Position numbers and translations under genes: made by a program | Assembly: GCA_030077755.1 (NCBI GenBank) | Contig: JAQJZZ010000014.1 | Location: 3,410,001 to 3,474,000, forward strand | Source: Filosporella fistucella | Lineage: Eukaryota; Ascomycota; Leotiomycetes; Helotiales | Length of the DNA stretch: 64,000 nt | Direction of reading: 5' to 3' | Notes under the pieces: model-generated | The model's database searches: none | What the model was told of the DNA's origin: nothing | The model's input: only the letters and a program-made list of their open reading frames with translations | Part shown: one piece after another, positions 1 through 11,861 of the stretch | How the letters are laid out: every line of letters starts with the position of its first letter | How positions within the stretch are numbered: the first letter of the stretch is position 1

Positions 1-715
1 CTATCAGATTCCACCTCGAACAATGTTCATGGCTCAAGTGGTCGCTACAACATTCTCTTGTTTCATCCAAATTGCAGTGCTCAACTTTGCGCTCACAAAC
101 ATCAAAGATGTCTGCACTCCACACCAGGAGAATCATTTCACTTGCCCAGCAGGGCGCGTGTTTTTCTCAGGTATGTTACTTTCCTATGCACAACTTTATG
201 ACACGGTCAGTGCTCATGAACGTGTAGCGTCTGTCATTTGGGGCTTAATCGGCCCTGCCCGAATCTTCTCTCCAGGACAAGTATACTCTGGACTGTTCTG
301 GTTCTTTCTCGTCGGTGCAATCACCCCAATTGCTATCTATTTCGCCGCTCGCAAGTATCCCGCTTCCCCGATCAAATACCTGATGGCACCTCTTATTTTT
401 GGCGGAGCAGCCAGCATTCCCCCAGCTACACCCCTCAATTACCTTTCCTGGGGAATTGTCGGCTTTATCTTCCAGAAAGTCATTCGGCAGAAGTACTTTG
501 GATGGTGGTCTCGTCTCAACTACCTCACCAGCTCAGGACTCGATCTCGGACTCGCCCTTGCGACACTTTTTATCTTCTTCTCATTCACACTTAATGGTAT
601 TGAGGCGCCGAAGTGGTGGGGCAATGATGTTGTGACCACAACCATGGACGCACAAGGAACGGCTGTGCAGGCGATGGTCGCACCAGGAGAGCATTTCGGC
701 CCCAATGTTTGGTAA
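1..715 (+). CDS. OPT-family small oligopeptide transporter, 3' part (5' end outside window)
   Basis: This is the C-terminal part of a proton-coupled oligopeptide transporter of the OPT family, a plasma-membrane protein importing small peptides. The reading frame is open from base 2 and begins with the family-typical segment QIPPRTMFMAQVVATT, followed by NIKDVC and a cluster of hydrophobic membrane segments. One intron at 171-227 (57 nt, gtatgt..gtag) joins VFFS to ASVIWGLIGP, a junction conserved in the family; because 57 is a multiple of three the frame also reads through it. The motifs SPIKYLMAP and PPATPLNYLSWG, and the tail ending EHFGPNVW, are also family-like. The stop is TAA at 713-715. 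The N-terminal half lies beyond the left edge. Nothing ties it to the melanin genes downstream; it probably marks the border of that locus. Confidence 0.9.
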   Translation, partial: YQIPPRTMFMAQVVATTFSCFIQIAVLNFALTNIKDVCTPHQENHFTCPAGRVFFSGMLLSYAQLYDTVSAHERVASVIWGLIGPARIFSPGQVYSGLFWFFLVGAITPIAIYFAARKYPASPIKYLMAPLIFGGAASIPPATPLNYLSWGIVGFIFQKVIRQKYFGWWSRLNYLTSSGLDLGLALATLFIFFSFTLNGIEAPKWWGNDVVTTTMDAQGTAVQAMVAPGEHFGPNVW

Positions 716-1347
716 ATACTATTAGAAGGGAGGAGGAGAATTATTGTGGTGCGATATTGTATATGCTTATTAGAGAGATGCCCTGTCACTTATTTCCTAC
801 CTCCTTGTAATAGTAAGAGTTCGTTATTCGTTCATTCAATTGTAGTCAGTATGCCTGCACGATACAATCTTTGGCACATTATTCGAAATATACATTTACA
901 AAAATTGCCTCTGTTCTACCACTTTCTCTGTCTTGGTACTCGTGTGCTTGACAAATTCAACCCTAAATATTCCATCTGGCGTCACCTTCACGTAATGATG
1001 GCTGTTGAGGGGCTCGTCCACAGCGAGGTCATCAGCGCTAACCCCTTCAAATAGGACAGTAACTCGGCAGAGACTGAAGACCCATGATTTCTCTCTGCTT
1101 GTACGTAAAGTCGCCAGAGTCAGGCTTGTGCAATTACAGTAAGGGGATGCGTGAATGAATTTCCAGGTCAATTGACAAATCGGCCGCCACTGCAGCTTCC
1201 TATCTTTTCAGTAATGACTCTGTCATTTCTTTCCTAAATTTTAAGATCCGTCAGGAGTTATCATTTTGTAATTTATGCGATCATGTAGTTCGATAACCTA
1301 AAGGGATGAATCCCCACAAGCAATATAGGACTACATTGGGCGGCTTT
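716..1347. other. Intergenic, no gene seen
   Basis: About 630 bases between the transporter stop and the cytochrome P450 remnant. Only short, overlapping open frames without recognisable protein sequence are present. Confidence 0.6.
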
Positions 1348-3310
1348 ATGTACAGTATGTTAAGCACTACTGCTCTCTTTTCCAACATATGGCTTACGTT
1401 GACAAAAGCCGCAGGTACCAGTCTTCCTGCTCACACGAGCAGTCTACAACATCTTCCTACATCCACTGTCAACATATTCAGGCCCAACTCTCTGAGCAGC
1501 GACCGATATCCCCGATTTCGTGTGTGTCCTTCTTGAGAAGAGAGTTTACAAAATGGCTCAGTTCCATGAGAAATATGGTTTGGTATGTTTTTGTCCTACC
1601 AGCTTTAACCAGCTCCACTCGGACCCAAAACCCAAGTCAATATCACTCACAAACATGCAAGATCATCCGGACATGGTCCAATGAGCCCTCTTACATTGAA
1701 CCCCGCGCCTGGAGAGATATCTACCACAAACGTTCCTTAGGCACCTAGAAGCTCCCGAAATACATTTGGCAAGCAGGTCCAAATGCATCTGTTATCTTCT
1801 GCAATCATTCTGATGCTGACTATGCGCGGCTTTAAAAGGTGTTTACGCCTGCATTTAGCGACAAATCTATTAGAGGAAGAGAGAGTATGATTCAGAGCTA
1901 CGGTAAAAAGCGCTTTCAGAGACTAAGAGTGGATGGAAATGGGGAGGTGGACTTGTTGATGTGGCTCGAATGCTTTGAGGCGGATGTCAGTCACTATGTA
2001 GGATTTAGGGGGGATGTGAATGCACTGTCAGTATTTCCATCTCCTATCCTTCCAGACAACTGAAACTATCTGAAGATACCTAATGGATACAACAGAGATG
2101 AGAAGGTCATGAGAGTTCCACAAGTGACGAACGAGATCAACACCATCCTTCGGAGACTAACATTCACTTGGCGATGGAAGCTTACTGGCCCACCAATATA
2201 TTGCAGAAAATAATATTTCTTGTAGTACCGCATACTTCTTTCATTGGCGATCTGGTCAAGGAGCAACCTATGAAGCGACAAACCAAGCCGAAGACAAGTC
2301 TGGAAGCGGAATCCAAGGATGAGTTTCCAAGTTTGTAAGTGAGAGGGTACCCCAGGATCGGCTGAACTTTCTTGGGCAAAATTTGAGGAGGGAAGCTGAT
2401 TTTGACTAGTGTATCAATACTCTTCAATTTTATGGCCTCCGGGAAAGCAACACTCCACCCCTTCGATATTGGGCGCGTGTCAGGTGGTCTCATGATCGCT
2501 GGGAGTGATACAACACCTAACCAGCTCACTGTAAGTGACTCCGATTGATATATCTCTACCAATTAACAGGTGCCTAAAATCTTACCCACTCTAGGCATTT
2601 TCTATCACCGCTTCTCGGACCCCTCCAAATTTCATCTCCTCACTTCCGAGATCCAGCCTTCCTTTCCTCAAGAAACGGACATAACATTTTTTTCACTCTC
2701 GAATCTCCGCTACTTGAACGCAGTACTATCAGAAGCCATGCGTCTCTTCCCAGCAACGCCCGAAGCTACAAGAAGAGTTACCAACCCAGGAGGAAACACG
2801 ATATGTGGAAAACATGTGCCAGGGGGAGCAAGTGTTCGGATATTGCGTGCTTTCCTGAAGAAAATGCTGATATGAAGATAGACAAAAGTGGGAGTATATC
2901 AATGGGCAGCAGGTCACTACGCTGCTTCTTGGAAGCACGCCGAAGAATTTTTTCCGGAGAGATGGCTAAGAGGAGGAATAGGAGGACGACGACCGAGGTG
3001 TGATAAATCCTTTTAATTCAGGTCCCAAGAATTGTTTAGGACAGAATGGGAGTAGTTATCCCCAGTGACTACATTGAAAGAGGCCAGTTAATAATTGTAT
3101 CCAGTCTTGCCATGGCCCAGATGAGATTAGTGCTCGCAAGATTAATGTGGAAGAAAGTTATAGGATTCTGAACTAATGTCAATGCTAACCAAAATTATTT
3201 TTGATATGGAAATTTGCGATAAAAGCAGAGATTGGCTAGATATGGGACAGTATACTTTGAACTATAAGAAGCGGCCATTAATAGTGAACTTGAAGAATCC
3301 AAGACGCTGA
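1348..3310 (+). pseudogene. Degenerate cytochrome P450 (CYP65-like) gene
   Basis: Pieces of one P450 can be followed in order in shifting frames. The N-terminal hinge AVYNIFLHPLSTYSGPTL begins at 1439 and runs into an in-frame TGA (1493-1495). Next come MAQFHEKYGL (about 1551), SNEPSYIEPRAWRDIYHKRS (about 1678), and a GNGEVDL segment near 1940. The I-helix oxygen-binding motif is at 2489-2515 (LMIAGSDTT). The K-helix region at 2689-2850 contains LSEAMRLFPATPE and GNTICGKHVPGG. The haem loop FNSGPKNCLG is at 3012-3041 with its Cys ligand codon at 3033. The tail includes MRLVLARLMW (3121) and FDMEICDKSRDWLD (3200), ending at TGA 3308-3310. Frames change between blocks and stops interrupt coding blocks in ways introns do not explain, so the gene looks dead. 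The family level (CYP65/isotrichodermin hydroxylase-like) is a judgement by eye. An alternative is a live gene with several sequencing errors, which I think unlikely. Confidence 0.85.
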
Positions 3311-3588
3311 TATTAGAAAAGTTAGACGAAGAGGAGAGATGGTCACGTGGACTCCCAGTTGCCATTGGAAATAGAGCAACTTGACTGGATGTTGAACATA
3401 AACCTAGAACTTTGATGCTAGGTTATGGAATAGGGGTTTAGAAATGCTGTGATAATAATACAATATGTTGCCCATACGGTGGAGCAACAATTTCACAAGG
3501 GATTGAGAGACGGACAATTTTGGAAACACAATCATGATATATATTTTCTACTTCATATTCTTTCATAAACCCACAAACTGTATTAGAT

Positions 3589-4821
3589 CTACATGCAAGC
3601 TCCACCTGTGAGTGAATTAGTACAAGATCCAAAGTGTGAGAGACAAACGTCAGTAGTTTCCAGACTGCTTGGAAGCTATTCGCCCCACGTATGGAAGCCA
3701 AATAAAACGGAAGTATGGACTTACCATCAATACCCAAAACCTTTCCATTGATCCATTCTCCATCTTGGCTAGCAAGGAAACAGACAACACGAGCAATATC
3801 AATTGGGAGACCAACTCTGTGCAATGGTGACCATGTGCAAGCATACTATTGTTTGTCAGTTTGTCAGTTACTTCCGTTGCTTGAATTTGTCTTACCTCAT
3901 CAACCTGGTCATCGTTCAACTTGTCTCCACCTGGAATGTATTCTCTGCAGACAGCGTGGTACATATCAGTCTTGATTCCACCTGGAGCAATGCAGTTGAC
4001 AGTGATCTTCTTGTCACCCATATCTGTGATTGTCAGCGATGATCGTAAGATGATTGGTGTGAATTTTCTTACCAATAGCCATGCATCGGACGAAAGTCTC
4101 AATGGCACCCTTGGATCCAGAGTACAAAGTGTGCTTTGGTACACCCTTGGCCTGACCAGTGATGCTACCCATCATGATAAGACGTCCACCAACGGACAAA
4201 TGTCTGTACGCTTCACGTGCAACAAAGAATTGGCCACGAGTGTTAATGCTCATGACTCGGTCGTACTCCTCCTCAGTGACATCTCCAATGTGACCGAATG
4301 AGACAACACCAGAGTTTGAGCATACAATATCCAGTTGACCGAAGTGAGCAACGGCTTGATCGAACAAAGAAACAATGTCTTTGACTACTGAGACATTGGC
4401 CATAATTGAAACGGCGTCACTGCCGCTCTGCTTGATTTGAGCGACAACCTCATCGGCAGCCTCTGAGCTGTTGGCATAGTTGACGACAACCTTTGCTCCT
4501 CTTCTTCCCAACTCAAGAGCCATTTCACGTCCAATACCACGGCCTGTTGTTTTTGTTAACAAATGAAGTGATCGTGTGATTCAGGGGCTAATTACCCGAT
4601 CCGGTCACCAAAGCGACTTTACCAGCTAGACTGGCAGCACCGAGTCCCAATGGACCACGAACTCTGGAGATCTCTGGGACTTCCTTCTCAGCAGCTGCAA
4701 CCTCTGGTACATGTCCATTGTTGGTTGTCTCGACGGCTGGTGCAACCTCAACTGCTGTGGTCTCCTTCACGATTTCTGGTACAGCACCAGTGGTGGCTCC
4801 GTTCTCAAGTGTGGTAGACAT
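3589..4821 (-). CDS. Polyhydroxynaphthalene reductase (T4HN/T3HN reductase) of DHN-melanin synthesis
   Basis: An NADPH-dependent short-chain dehydrogenase that reduces 1,3,6,8-tetrahydroxynaphthalene to scytalone and/or 1,3,8-trihydroxynaphthalene to vermelone. Five exons (4821-4596, 4543-4073, 4023-3896, 3845-3725, 3605-3589) give 320 residues. Introns are 4544-4595, 4024-4072, 3846-3895 and 3606-3724. The tiny last exon restores the family-typical ending GIDGGACM. Visible features are the cofactor loop TGSGRGIG (73-80), NNAG-equivalent SNSGV, catalytic Ser202 (GSITG), Tyr216 and Lys220 (YSGSK), and the substrate-region segment [17 protein letters not shown]. The N-terminus carries about 50 extra Val/Glu/Ala-rich residues compared with the usual 267-283-residue enzymes. 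Whether it is Brn1-like (T4HN) or Brn2-like (T3HN) cannot be decided by eye. It is transcribed away from the other locus genes. Confidence 0.95.
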
Positions 4822-6156
4822 GCTGAATTAATATCGGTAGAAATTGATTGATGTGGTATATTTATCGTTCAAAGTGAAGTACTATCTGGGTATCGAGTGC
4901 GAAATGGAAGTTGATGATCAAAATAGGAAGCTCGAGGGAAAGTTCTTCTTTATACTTCCCATCAAGGGGTTGAATTCGCTGTCAGTGTCATAATTCAATT
5001 CAACACTCGTCTCAACCAGGAGAAATTGCAATCGGACTTTCCGTGCTCGCTCTTTCGCTCCTTCGCTGTTTCGCATAGTCCATCCGACCATTGCTCACAA
5101 GCCCGTTTTATCCGTATCGTAGCTGCTGTGTCAATCATTGGCACGACAATTGATTGAGGTGGAGGTTTCCTTGTGATGCAGGACTGTCTTTGGATGTTCA
5201 CGGATTGAGGTCTTAGCGAATTTACGGAGGTCCGTAGCGGTGGTGGAGGGATCTTTGCGATGCGATGCGACGCCTTTAGGGTATTTTTGGGTCTTCGGGG
5301 TCTCGCTTGTGGGCCTCATCCTTGGCTCCGGAGATCATTAATGATGGTTACAGCCTCTATCTCTTTCCCATGACTTTGACAGTGGAGAGTGCGAAGCTGA
5401 GGGAGGTTGATGGCATTTTGTTATTGCTTGCAACAAGCACTTTATGTGTACCTCGATCTTACATCTTATCTTATCACCAAGGAATGCTCGAGGTTAATGA
5501 TACGCCCTTTCAACTTGCCTAAGATTAATTAAATAATCCTTATATGACGGCCAGACTTGGTCTTTCTGAACTGAGGATTGACCACGGTCGGTACGGCATT
5601 CAGAGGATATTCTATAGAGTATGAACTATACCTAACGGAAGTGTCAAAACTTTCATCACGCTGTTAAATTTTTTGAGCTTGAACCTCAACTGATATGCAC
5701 AGATTCTCTGATGGTACTGCTGCAAGGGTGGAGATTGATCTACGGACAGGTTTTGAGATGCGGCTGTAATCACCCACAGACGTGCAACTTTGTTTCGGGC
5801 TTCGTTTGCTTGTCAGATTATTGGACGGCCATCAAGAGACATTCTTTGCGACATCCCGAAATGCTTTCCCCATATCACAATAGCTGAATGGCGTGTTTCG
5901 AGTCATCATAGACTTTTCGCACGCATCGAATCATTCTGTAGCATAGCCTTCTGTTTTGGGGGATTTTGCAGCAAATATACAGAAATGTAGGCAGTCATGT
6001 TCATGCGAGTATGCTTTTCGGAGTTTTCTCGATTTCGAAATGCCGCAACAAGAACATATCCAAATGCCATATAATCTCTCTCCATCTGGAGCAAGTATAA
6101 TTAAAGCATTGAAGCTATGAGATATTTTCCTTCCCGTCAATCTCCAAGAATTCGAA
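4822..6156. promoter_or_regulatory. Divergent intergenic region between reductase and cupredoxin genes
   Basis: About 1.3 kb separates two divergently transcribed genes, so it should hold both promoters. I found no convincing coding sequence; short open frames at 5131-5522 and 5790-6140 show no family resemblance. No TATA box at a clear distance from either start was identified. Confidence 0.5.
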
Positions 6157-6994
6157 ATGCACTTCTCTCAAGCTCCCTTCTTGGCCGCGGTAGTGACTGT
6201 CTCGCTACTAAGCCTATCATCAGCCCGTAAGTCCACAGTACAGTAATATCAAACATCACTGCAAACTTTCCCCACCAAGACTCCGAGCAGTACCAAAGCA
6301 ACATTGAGACATGCATATCAATGAAAACACGAAGTACGAGCTTTGGATTAGAACTAACTTTTTGTTACAACAGAAACATCATCTAAGCCCCTATCTACCC
6401 TCACTGGCCTCTCAATCGGCTCCAGTCCGACAAATGCAGCCAATCCAAGCCCTCCGACGGCTGCGAGAATCATCCCCGTGGTAGTTGGATCTCCGACCCT
6501 CAACAAATCCCTAGCGTTCACCCCAAACGAGGTCACTGCTGCTCCGGGCTCAGTAATTCAATTCCAATTTTCTCAAATAAATCATACAGTCACGCAATCA
6601 TCCTTCGCTGCACCATGTCAACCGATACAGGAAAGCAATCCCTCGGCCGCTGGAATTCATTCTGGATTTATAGCCGCGGGGGACGCTAATACGACAACAG
6701 TGCAGACATTTGATGTCCCGATAAATGATACAAAGCCAATATACATATATTGTGCTCAGGGACCACACTGCATGCTGGGCATGGTAATGGTTATTAATAG
6801 GTAAAGCTCCTCACCAAATGCTGTAGAGTTGCAATTTGTGGGGGCATGCTGACGCTTGTAGTAATGCCAACGAAACATTTGCCGCATATAAAGCAGCTTC
6901 AGCGAAAGCAAAGGCGAATGTGCCTGCAAAGTTATTTAGAGGAGGTGTACTTGGTAGTATTCCTAAAGCCGATGCTGTCTCTCCTCCAGTGTGA
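6157..6994 (+). CDS. Secreted cupredoxin (blue-copper domain) protein
   Basis: A small extracellular copper-binding protein of the fungal serine-rich/cupredoxin type, 209 residues. Three exons (6157-6226, 6374-6800, 6862-6994) are joined by introns 6227-6373 (147 nt) and 6801-6861 (61 nt). Residues 1-22 form a signal peptide ending at LSSA. The cupredoxin fold runs from about residue 58 to 168. The likely type-1 copper ligands are His94 (NHTVTQ), Cys150 and His155 (YCAQGPH), and Met160 (MLGM); Cys105 and Cys156 could form the usual disulphide. The tail is short, and no GPI-anchor signal is evident, so it is probably soluble or wall-associated. It lies in the melanin locus near a copper oxidase, which suggests copper handling or electron transfer at the wall. 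That role is inference. Confidence 0.88.
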
Positions 6995-9782
6995 ATGCGA
7001 TATCTCCACGCGGTCTCGCTTAGAAAGGGGGGATGTGGCATTGAATCGAGAATTCAGTGATTCGAGTGCACACAAGAAAAGCAGCTCTGCGAGTTGCTCA
7101 ACTAAGGAAAACTCGTTCTGATTGAACGATAGAGGATTAAATGATCAATAGTCCGCCTTTATCAGGCGAATCTCTTCCATTTCCAATACTTCGCCATCTC
7201 TAGTGAGATAAGTAGTGTCGAGTGCCTCTGGTAGTGAATAACACTTCCTTGCAATGCTAATTTCTGTTCTATCATGTTGATATGTAGTTATTTATCACCC
7301 GTGTATACTATATTTGACTTGTTATTTCACGATGTGGTTGAAATTTTGATGCGGGGCGGGGAAGTTTTCAAATAGAGTGGAGTCATAACAGATTGCCATC
7401 TCATCACCCTTCGCTTCCATACTTTGATAACAGACTCTGTAGGAAGTTCGATAACTCTGATTAGGAAAGAAACAGAACTGTAATTACCAAACGCAACCTA
7501 CTAGATTTGCCAGCACAATTTCAAAGTTTTTCGTAAAGTTTCTCCTAGCCAGACGATAATTACAAACACAGTGTTCCGTATGGTTGTTGTACATCATAAG
7601 CCGAAGCTTTTTCTATGTCAGCCTTGTTCTTTTTCAGTAGTATTGTACTATATATGGGTTAGAAGCGCTTCCATTTTGCGACAGCAAGTACAAGTGGTCG
7701 CAGCACGACGCTCTGTCGAGAATGTGTGAAACCTTCGCTCCTCTTTGCGGACTTTGACATCAAATATAAGGGTCATCCATGTCAACTACACTACGCAAGC
7801 TGTGTATTACATACTTCGGTTTTAGAGAACGTTAAATGTGCGCAACTGAAAGTACCGAAGCTGAGCCTGTGCGAATTTTCACTATACGTGTGCCCCTCAG
7901 GATTTGCTCAAGAATCGATAAGACACTTTGTAATTCTACTCGCAACGACTACTTATTTCCATGAAAAGGAATTAATCTCAGATAAGAAAAGGGAGCATTG
8001 TCTAATGTCGTCGACTCAGCTTTCGTATAGTGTATTTTAACTAGCCTTTGATCGCAGTTGCAAAATGGACGCGATAGATAAAACCTAGTTTGATGGAGAA
8101 GATGAGTTCATCTAGAAAAGCTATATATACCCAGGAGTTACTATATTTTTTAGTTTCAATAGCAGAAGCATAGTTGCAAGTTAACATATATTGTCAATTT
8201 GGTCACTCATATTCTCCTCATTTGTTTTTAAGAAATTGTTGGCTTTCATTTAATAGGCTAATATTATGCTGAGCGAGTGCCTAGCCCGTCGAGAATTCTC
8301 TTTTCCATACTGCGAGGAATGCATCAGTTCTCCAGCTGAGATAACTCATTGTGATTGGGCTACGTTGAAGTAAATTTCAGGCTATTGTCGCTAAACGGTA
8401 GTGCACCAGGCGTCCTCCCAGGGGCTTGATCGCTGTGGCTCCAGGCTTCTAGATAAGACCAATAGAATTCGGCATTCGGAAAAATGCTTCTGAAAAGCAT
8501 TAGCAGCCATAAAATACAACTCTTATCAAGGAACTGCCATTAAAATAACCCTTCAGGTGGAGAGGTACCAGGTACACAGCTGTAGCAGAATGATCGTGGT
8601 TGCCTCGCCTGCCCTTAACAGCTCTGCATCGTGGTTCTTTCCTCAGAGCTGAAGGTTCTCGAAAATACAAATTTGGAACATGATATATGTATATTTGGAT
8701 TGCGGGTAGATTTGATTCGTTTTGTTCTCGGGAAAGGCACGATGCATCTACTTCCCCAGCCCTTAATCTTCAGCAAACAGGTGGAAATTGCACGGCGTTC
8801 TTGTACTACCCCGCCACAGCATACCACTAAGAAACAAATATGCCGACCAGATCATTATGTCGGTGAGACAAATTGAGATAATTTTGCACATTGCTGACGA
8901 ACGGCCCGCTCCATGGAATTCTCCGATGTAGCTGAGACGAATTGAGGGAATAAAAAGGATATTTCGACGTCGTACTTGGCGACTCATCTGTTGATGCTCC
9001 TATCTTCGCCATGGGCTTGAAGAGCGACACTTGATGGTCATTTCCATCGTGAATAGGCTTAAAATAGAAACTCGAGAGATAAGGTTGATTGATCAATAAT
9101 TGAAGGAGCTCTACTTAATCTTTCAAGTTGGGGAAATGAAAATACAACGGAAACAGAAGGGGTGGCAAAAACGGTACAATGGAATCGTAGCGATAGACAA
9201 GATCATAGGGGTAAGAACTAAAAGCTCACCTTTCAAAGATCAAAGATAATTTGTTTGAATATACAAGCGACGATTGCAGATCACTCGAGGTAAAGAAGTA
9301 ACATATAATATGTCGAAGACTCTGAAGATATGGGACTCGTTCATTCAGAAGCTCTTAGCTCCAAGAGCTACAAATGGTGGTATTCTTCGTCTTTCTTTGT
9401 CTGAGGAATCGGGGGATGAGCCCAAGATATCTTGGCGAGAATCAATAAGCCGCCTTCCGTACGAAGTTTCACCTGATATCAAGCCAATGTGTAGATAGCA
9501 GCCTCAAAATCAGCCAAGATTCCATGCTGTGTAACATGAAACGTAGCTTTCCTGAGCGGTGTGAGCAGTGCTGCAGAGGTGGCGCTCACAGGTGGCGTAC
9601 TAGAACTTTCCTTCTCTCGCCGCACAGGTACGTCCAACATCTGCATAGCCAGCACAGAAACATGAAATGATGCATTAAAAATATGAATTATATTATAACG
9701 AGTGTAACATATAGAGAATGTTTCACGAACTAGCGGGATATATCGGCGATCCCTCCGTGAAAGTGTTCCTGAAATAGACCAT
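6995..9782. other. Gene-poor spacer inside the melanin locus
   Basis: About 2.8 kb with only short open frames (for example 7726-8040 and 9274-9498) that resemble no family I know. The sequence is moderately AT-rich. It may hold 3' untranslated regions of both flanking genes, which converge here. Confidence 0.5.
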
Positions 9783-10764
9783 CTAGAAAACCATGACCAT
9801 GCCCAAGAATACCGAAGCCAGAGAAACGACCACGAATACTAGCCCAGCTGAGTCACGGGAAGTAGCTTTGGTAGCTGAAGAAGCTGATTGCGTTGCACCT
9901 GTTGCTGATGTTCCACTTCCTGTTTTCGAGCTGGTGATAGAGAGGGCTGAGCCGGTCTGCTCAGCGACTCGAACGCCATAAGTAACGCCTGGTTCAAATT
10001 AGCGCGTGATACATCCCTCAGGATTCACCACAACTTACCCGTGATAACTGAGCCCGCAGCTGTTGTTGTAAATGTTTTCGTTGCGGTTGTTGTTTCGGTA
10101 CAAGCCGACCAGGTCGTCCATGGGGCTTGAATACTCCAACTTCCTGATGTCCAGCCATCCCAGGTAGCATCAGGGCACCCTTTACCTCCCCACCATGCAG
10201 TCCAAGGACCTTTCGTCCATTCCCCGCTAGAGGTCCATGCTCCTGATCCCCAGCTGCCGCCAAAAGGGCCGTATCCAGGTCCCCAGTTCGAGGAGCCTTG
10301 CCCCCATCCTGAACTCCAAGCACCACTCCCAGAAGTGACGGAGAAAGTTGCTTGGGGAGTGGCTGTCACGTGCACACCAACATCTGCACAGAGCTGAGCA
10401 ATATTCTTGTAAGTTGCTAGGGAATTGTCAGGGAATTAGTCACAGCATTCGGTTAGTGTAGGTTTACTTGACTTGTCCGCATCGCTGCAGCTTGAATTCG
10501 CAACACACTTGTTGGTATCTGTGATCAAAGTTTGATCCTGACAAAAGCATGTTCCCCAATTTCCACCTCCAGAGCAGCTGGTGCCTGATCCCCAACTAGG
10601 AGCGCATGATGACTTCAAGAAATTCAGTATTTTGTGTTGTAAAAGCAAGAGCTTTGATGGCTACTTACAGCACAAGACGGAAAATTCCCCCAGCCACCAA
10701 ATCCGGGCCCCCAAGCAGAAACACTTGCTGAGACAGCAAGAAGGAAAGCATAGTACTTCATCAT
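9783..10764 (-). CDS. CFEM-domain, Trp/Gly-rich, GPI-anchored cell-surface protein
   Basis: A 274-residue surface protein built from exons 10764-10669, 10612-10468, 10416-10039 and 9988-9783, with introns of 56, 51 and 50 nt. It has a signal peptide (about residues 1-17, ending SASVSA), then a compact eight-cysteine CFEM module over about residues 31-90: PSCASSC, TSC, GTCFC, NKC, NSSC and AQLC. CFEM proteins can bind haem or act in wall assembly. The aspartate normally found before the CxC pair, the usual haem ligand, is not visible: the spacing is longer and reads CSGGGNWGTCFC. A striking segment of about 75 residues holds 14 tryptophans among Gly and Ser. It is followed by a Ser/Thr-rich stalk and a hydrophobic tail (LVFVVVSLASVFLGMVMVF) suited to GPI attachment. 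It is divergent from the multicopper oxidase gene. Confidence 0.87.
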
Positions 10765-11861
10765 GTTTTGATAATACAGGATAATTTGCTTCCAGAAAGT
10801 ATATCTCCAACGACAAAACGGGAAAACTCACCATGATATACTTATCATGCTGCAACTCGAGGCTCTACCAGACTTCGAGTCCACGCGTCGTTTCAAACGT
10901 AAAGGTTGGGATAGTGACGAATGCATCGTGATCCTCAGTCATAGAAGTCTCTGGTAGGATTCTCCGCAATTGGCCTCGTACGGAGAGGATTTTGGGGATT
11001 GATTAGACGATTCCGTGCCCGAGCGCTGCGTCCGATCGTACCGAACAAAGTGATTCGCTGCTATGGCGAGACCTGGAGCTGGAGCTGTAGCTGGAGTCTG
11101 GTTGATGGGAGCCTTGTCGACGGTTATCCAAATGAGGAGTCTTAATAGAACATGCACATGCGCTCTGAGCTGGCTCTGACATGCAGAATCGACATGGATT
11201 TGTTTTCGCGGTGATAATCAATCGTTAATCGTGGACCGTGGTGGCATGGTTAAGGATCACCGAAGAGTGCACCGCAGCGCATCACCGAGACGTGCATATC
11301 GACCCCTTCAGCACCGAAAGCTGCAGCCGCCACCACAGCCCAAAAATCCTGATGTGCCGAATTTAGCAAATAGAAGCTTATTTTATAGCCGTGCCATGGC
11401 GCCAGTTCGGCTCAGCTATTTCATGGCGATCAAACCGTCTGATAATGGATCAAAACCGTGACTTTGCATTTTTGACGTCGACCGTTTTCACCGGGGTTCG
11501 ACTCATGCTGTGGGGTGCATGCAAGTTTATATTGACAGATGAGCTCTCCGGTTGGTTGGGCCCTAAGACAGGGCACGAAATATCAGCCTCCACTTCGTAT
11601 CTGGTCATCTTGAGTAACAAATATCTAGACACCTCCAGTGCCACTGCCAGGTCCCAGGTCCTTGGTTGGACAAGCCACAGCATGAGCTGACTCCTTTGGG
11701 AGTGCACAAGACAGCAATGGAAAAAAAAGAACACAGCTGTCGGAGCTCCCATCCTTGGGTGAAGCTCTCTTAAAACCCAAACATTCCCAGCCCTTGACAA
11801 GGCATTGTTACCCATAATTCTTAATCTAATCTGGCGATTCTGCACCAGAAGAGCTGTCACC
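10765..11861. promoter_or_regulatory. Divergent promoter region between CFEM gene and multicopper oxidase
   Basis: About 1.1 kb between two divergent start codons. No gene was recognised. The region must contain both promoters, which leaves room for shared regulation. Confidence 0.5.

Noticed and set aside
8615..9096. Overlapping short frames on both strands
   Set aside because: Mutually overlapping and without recognisable motifs.
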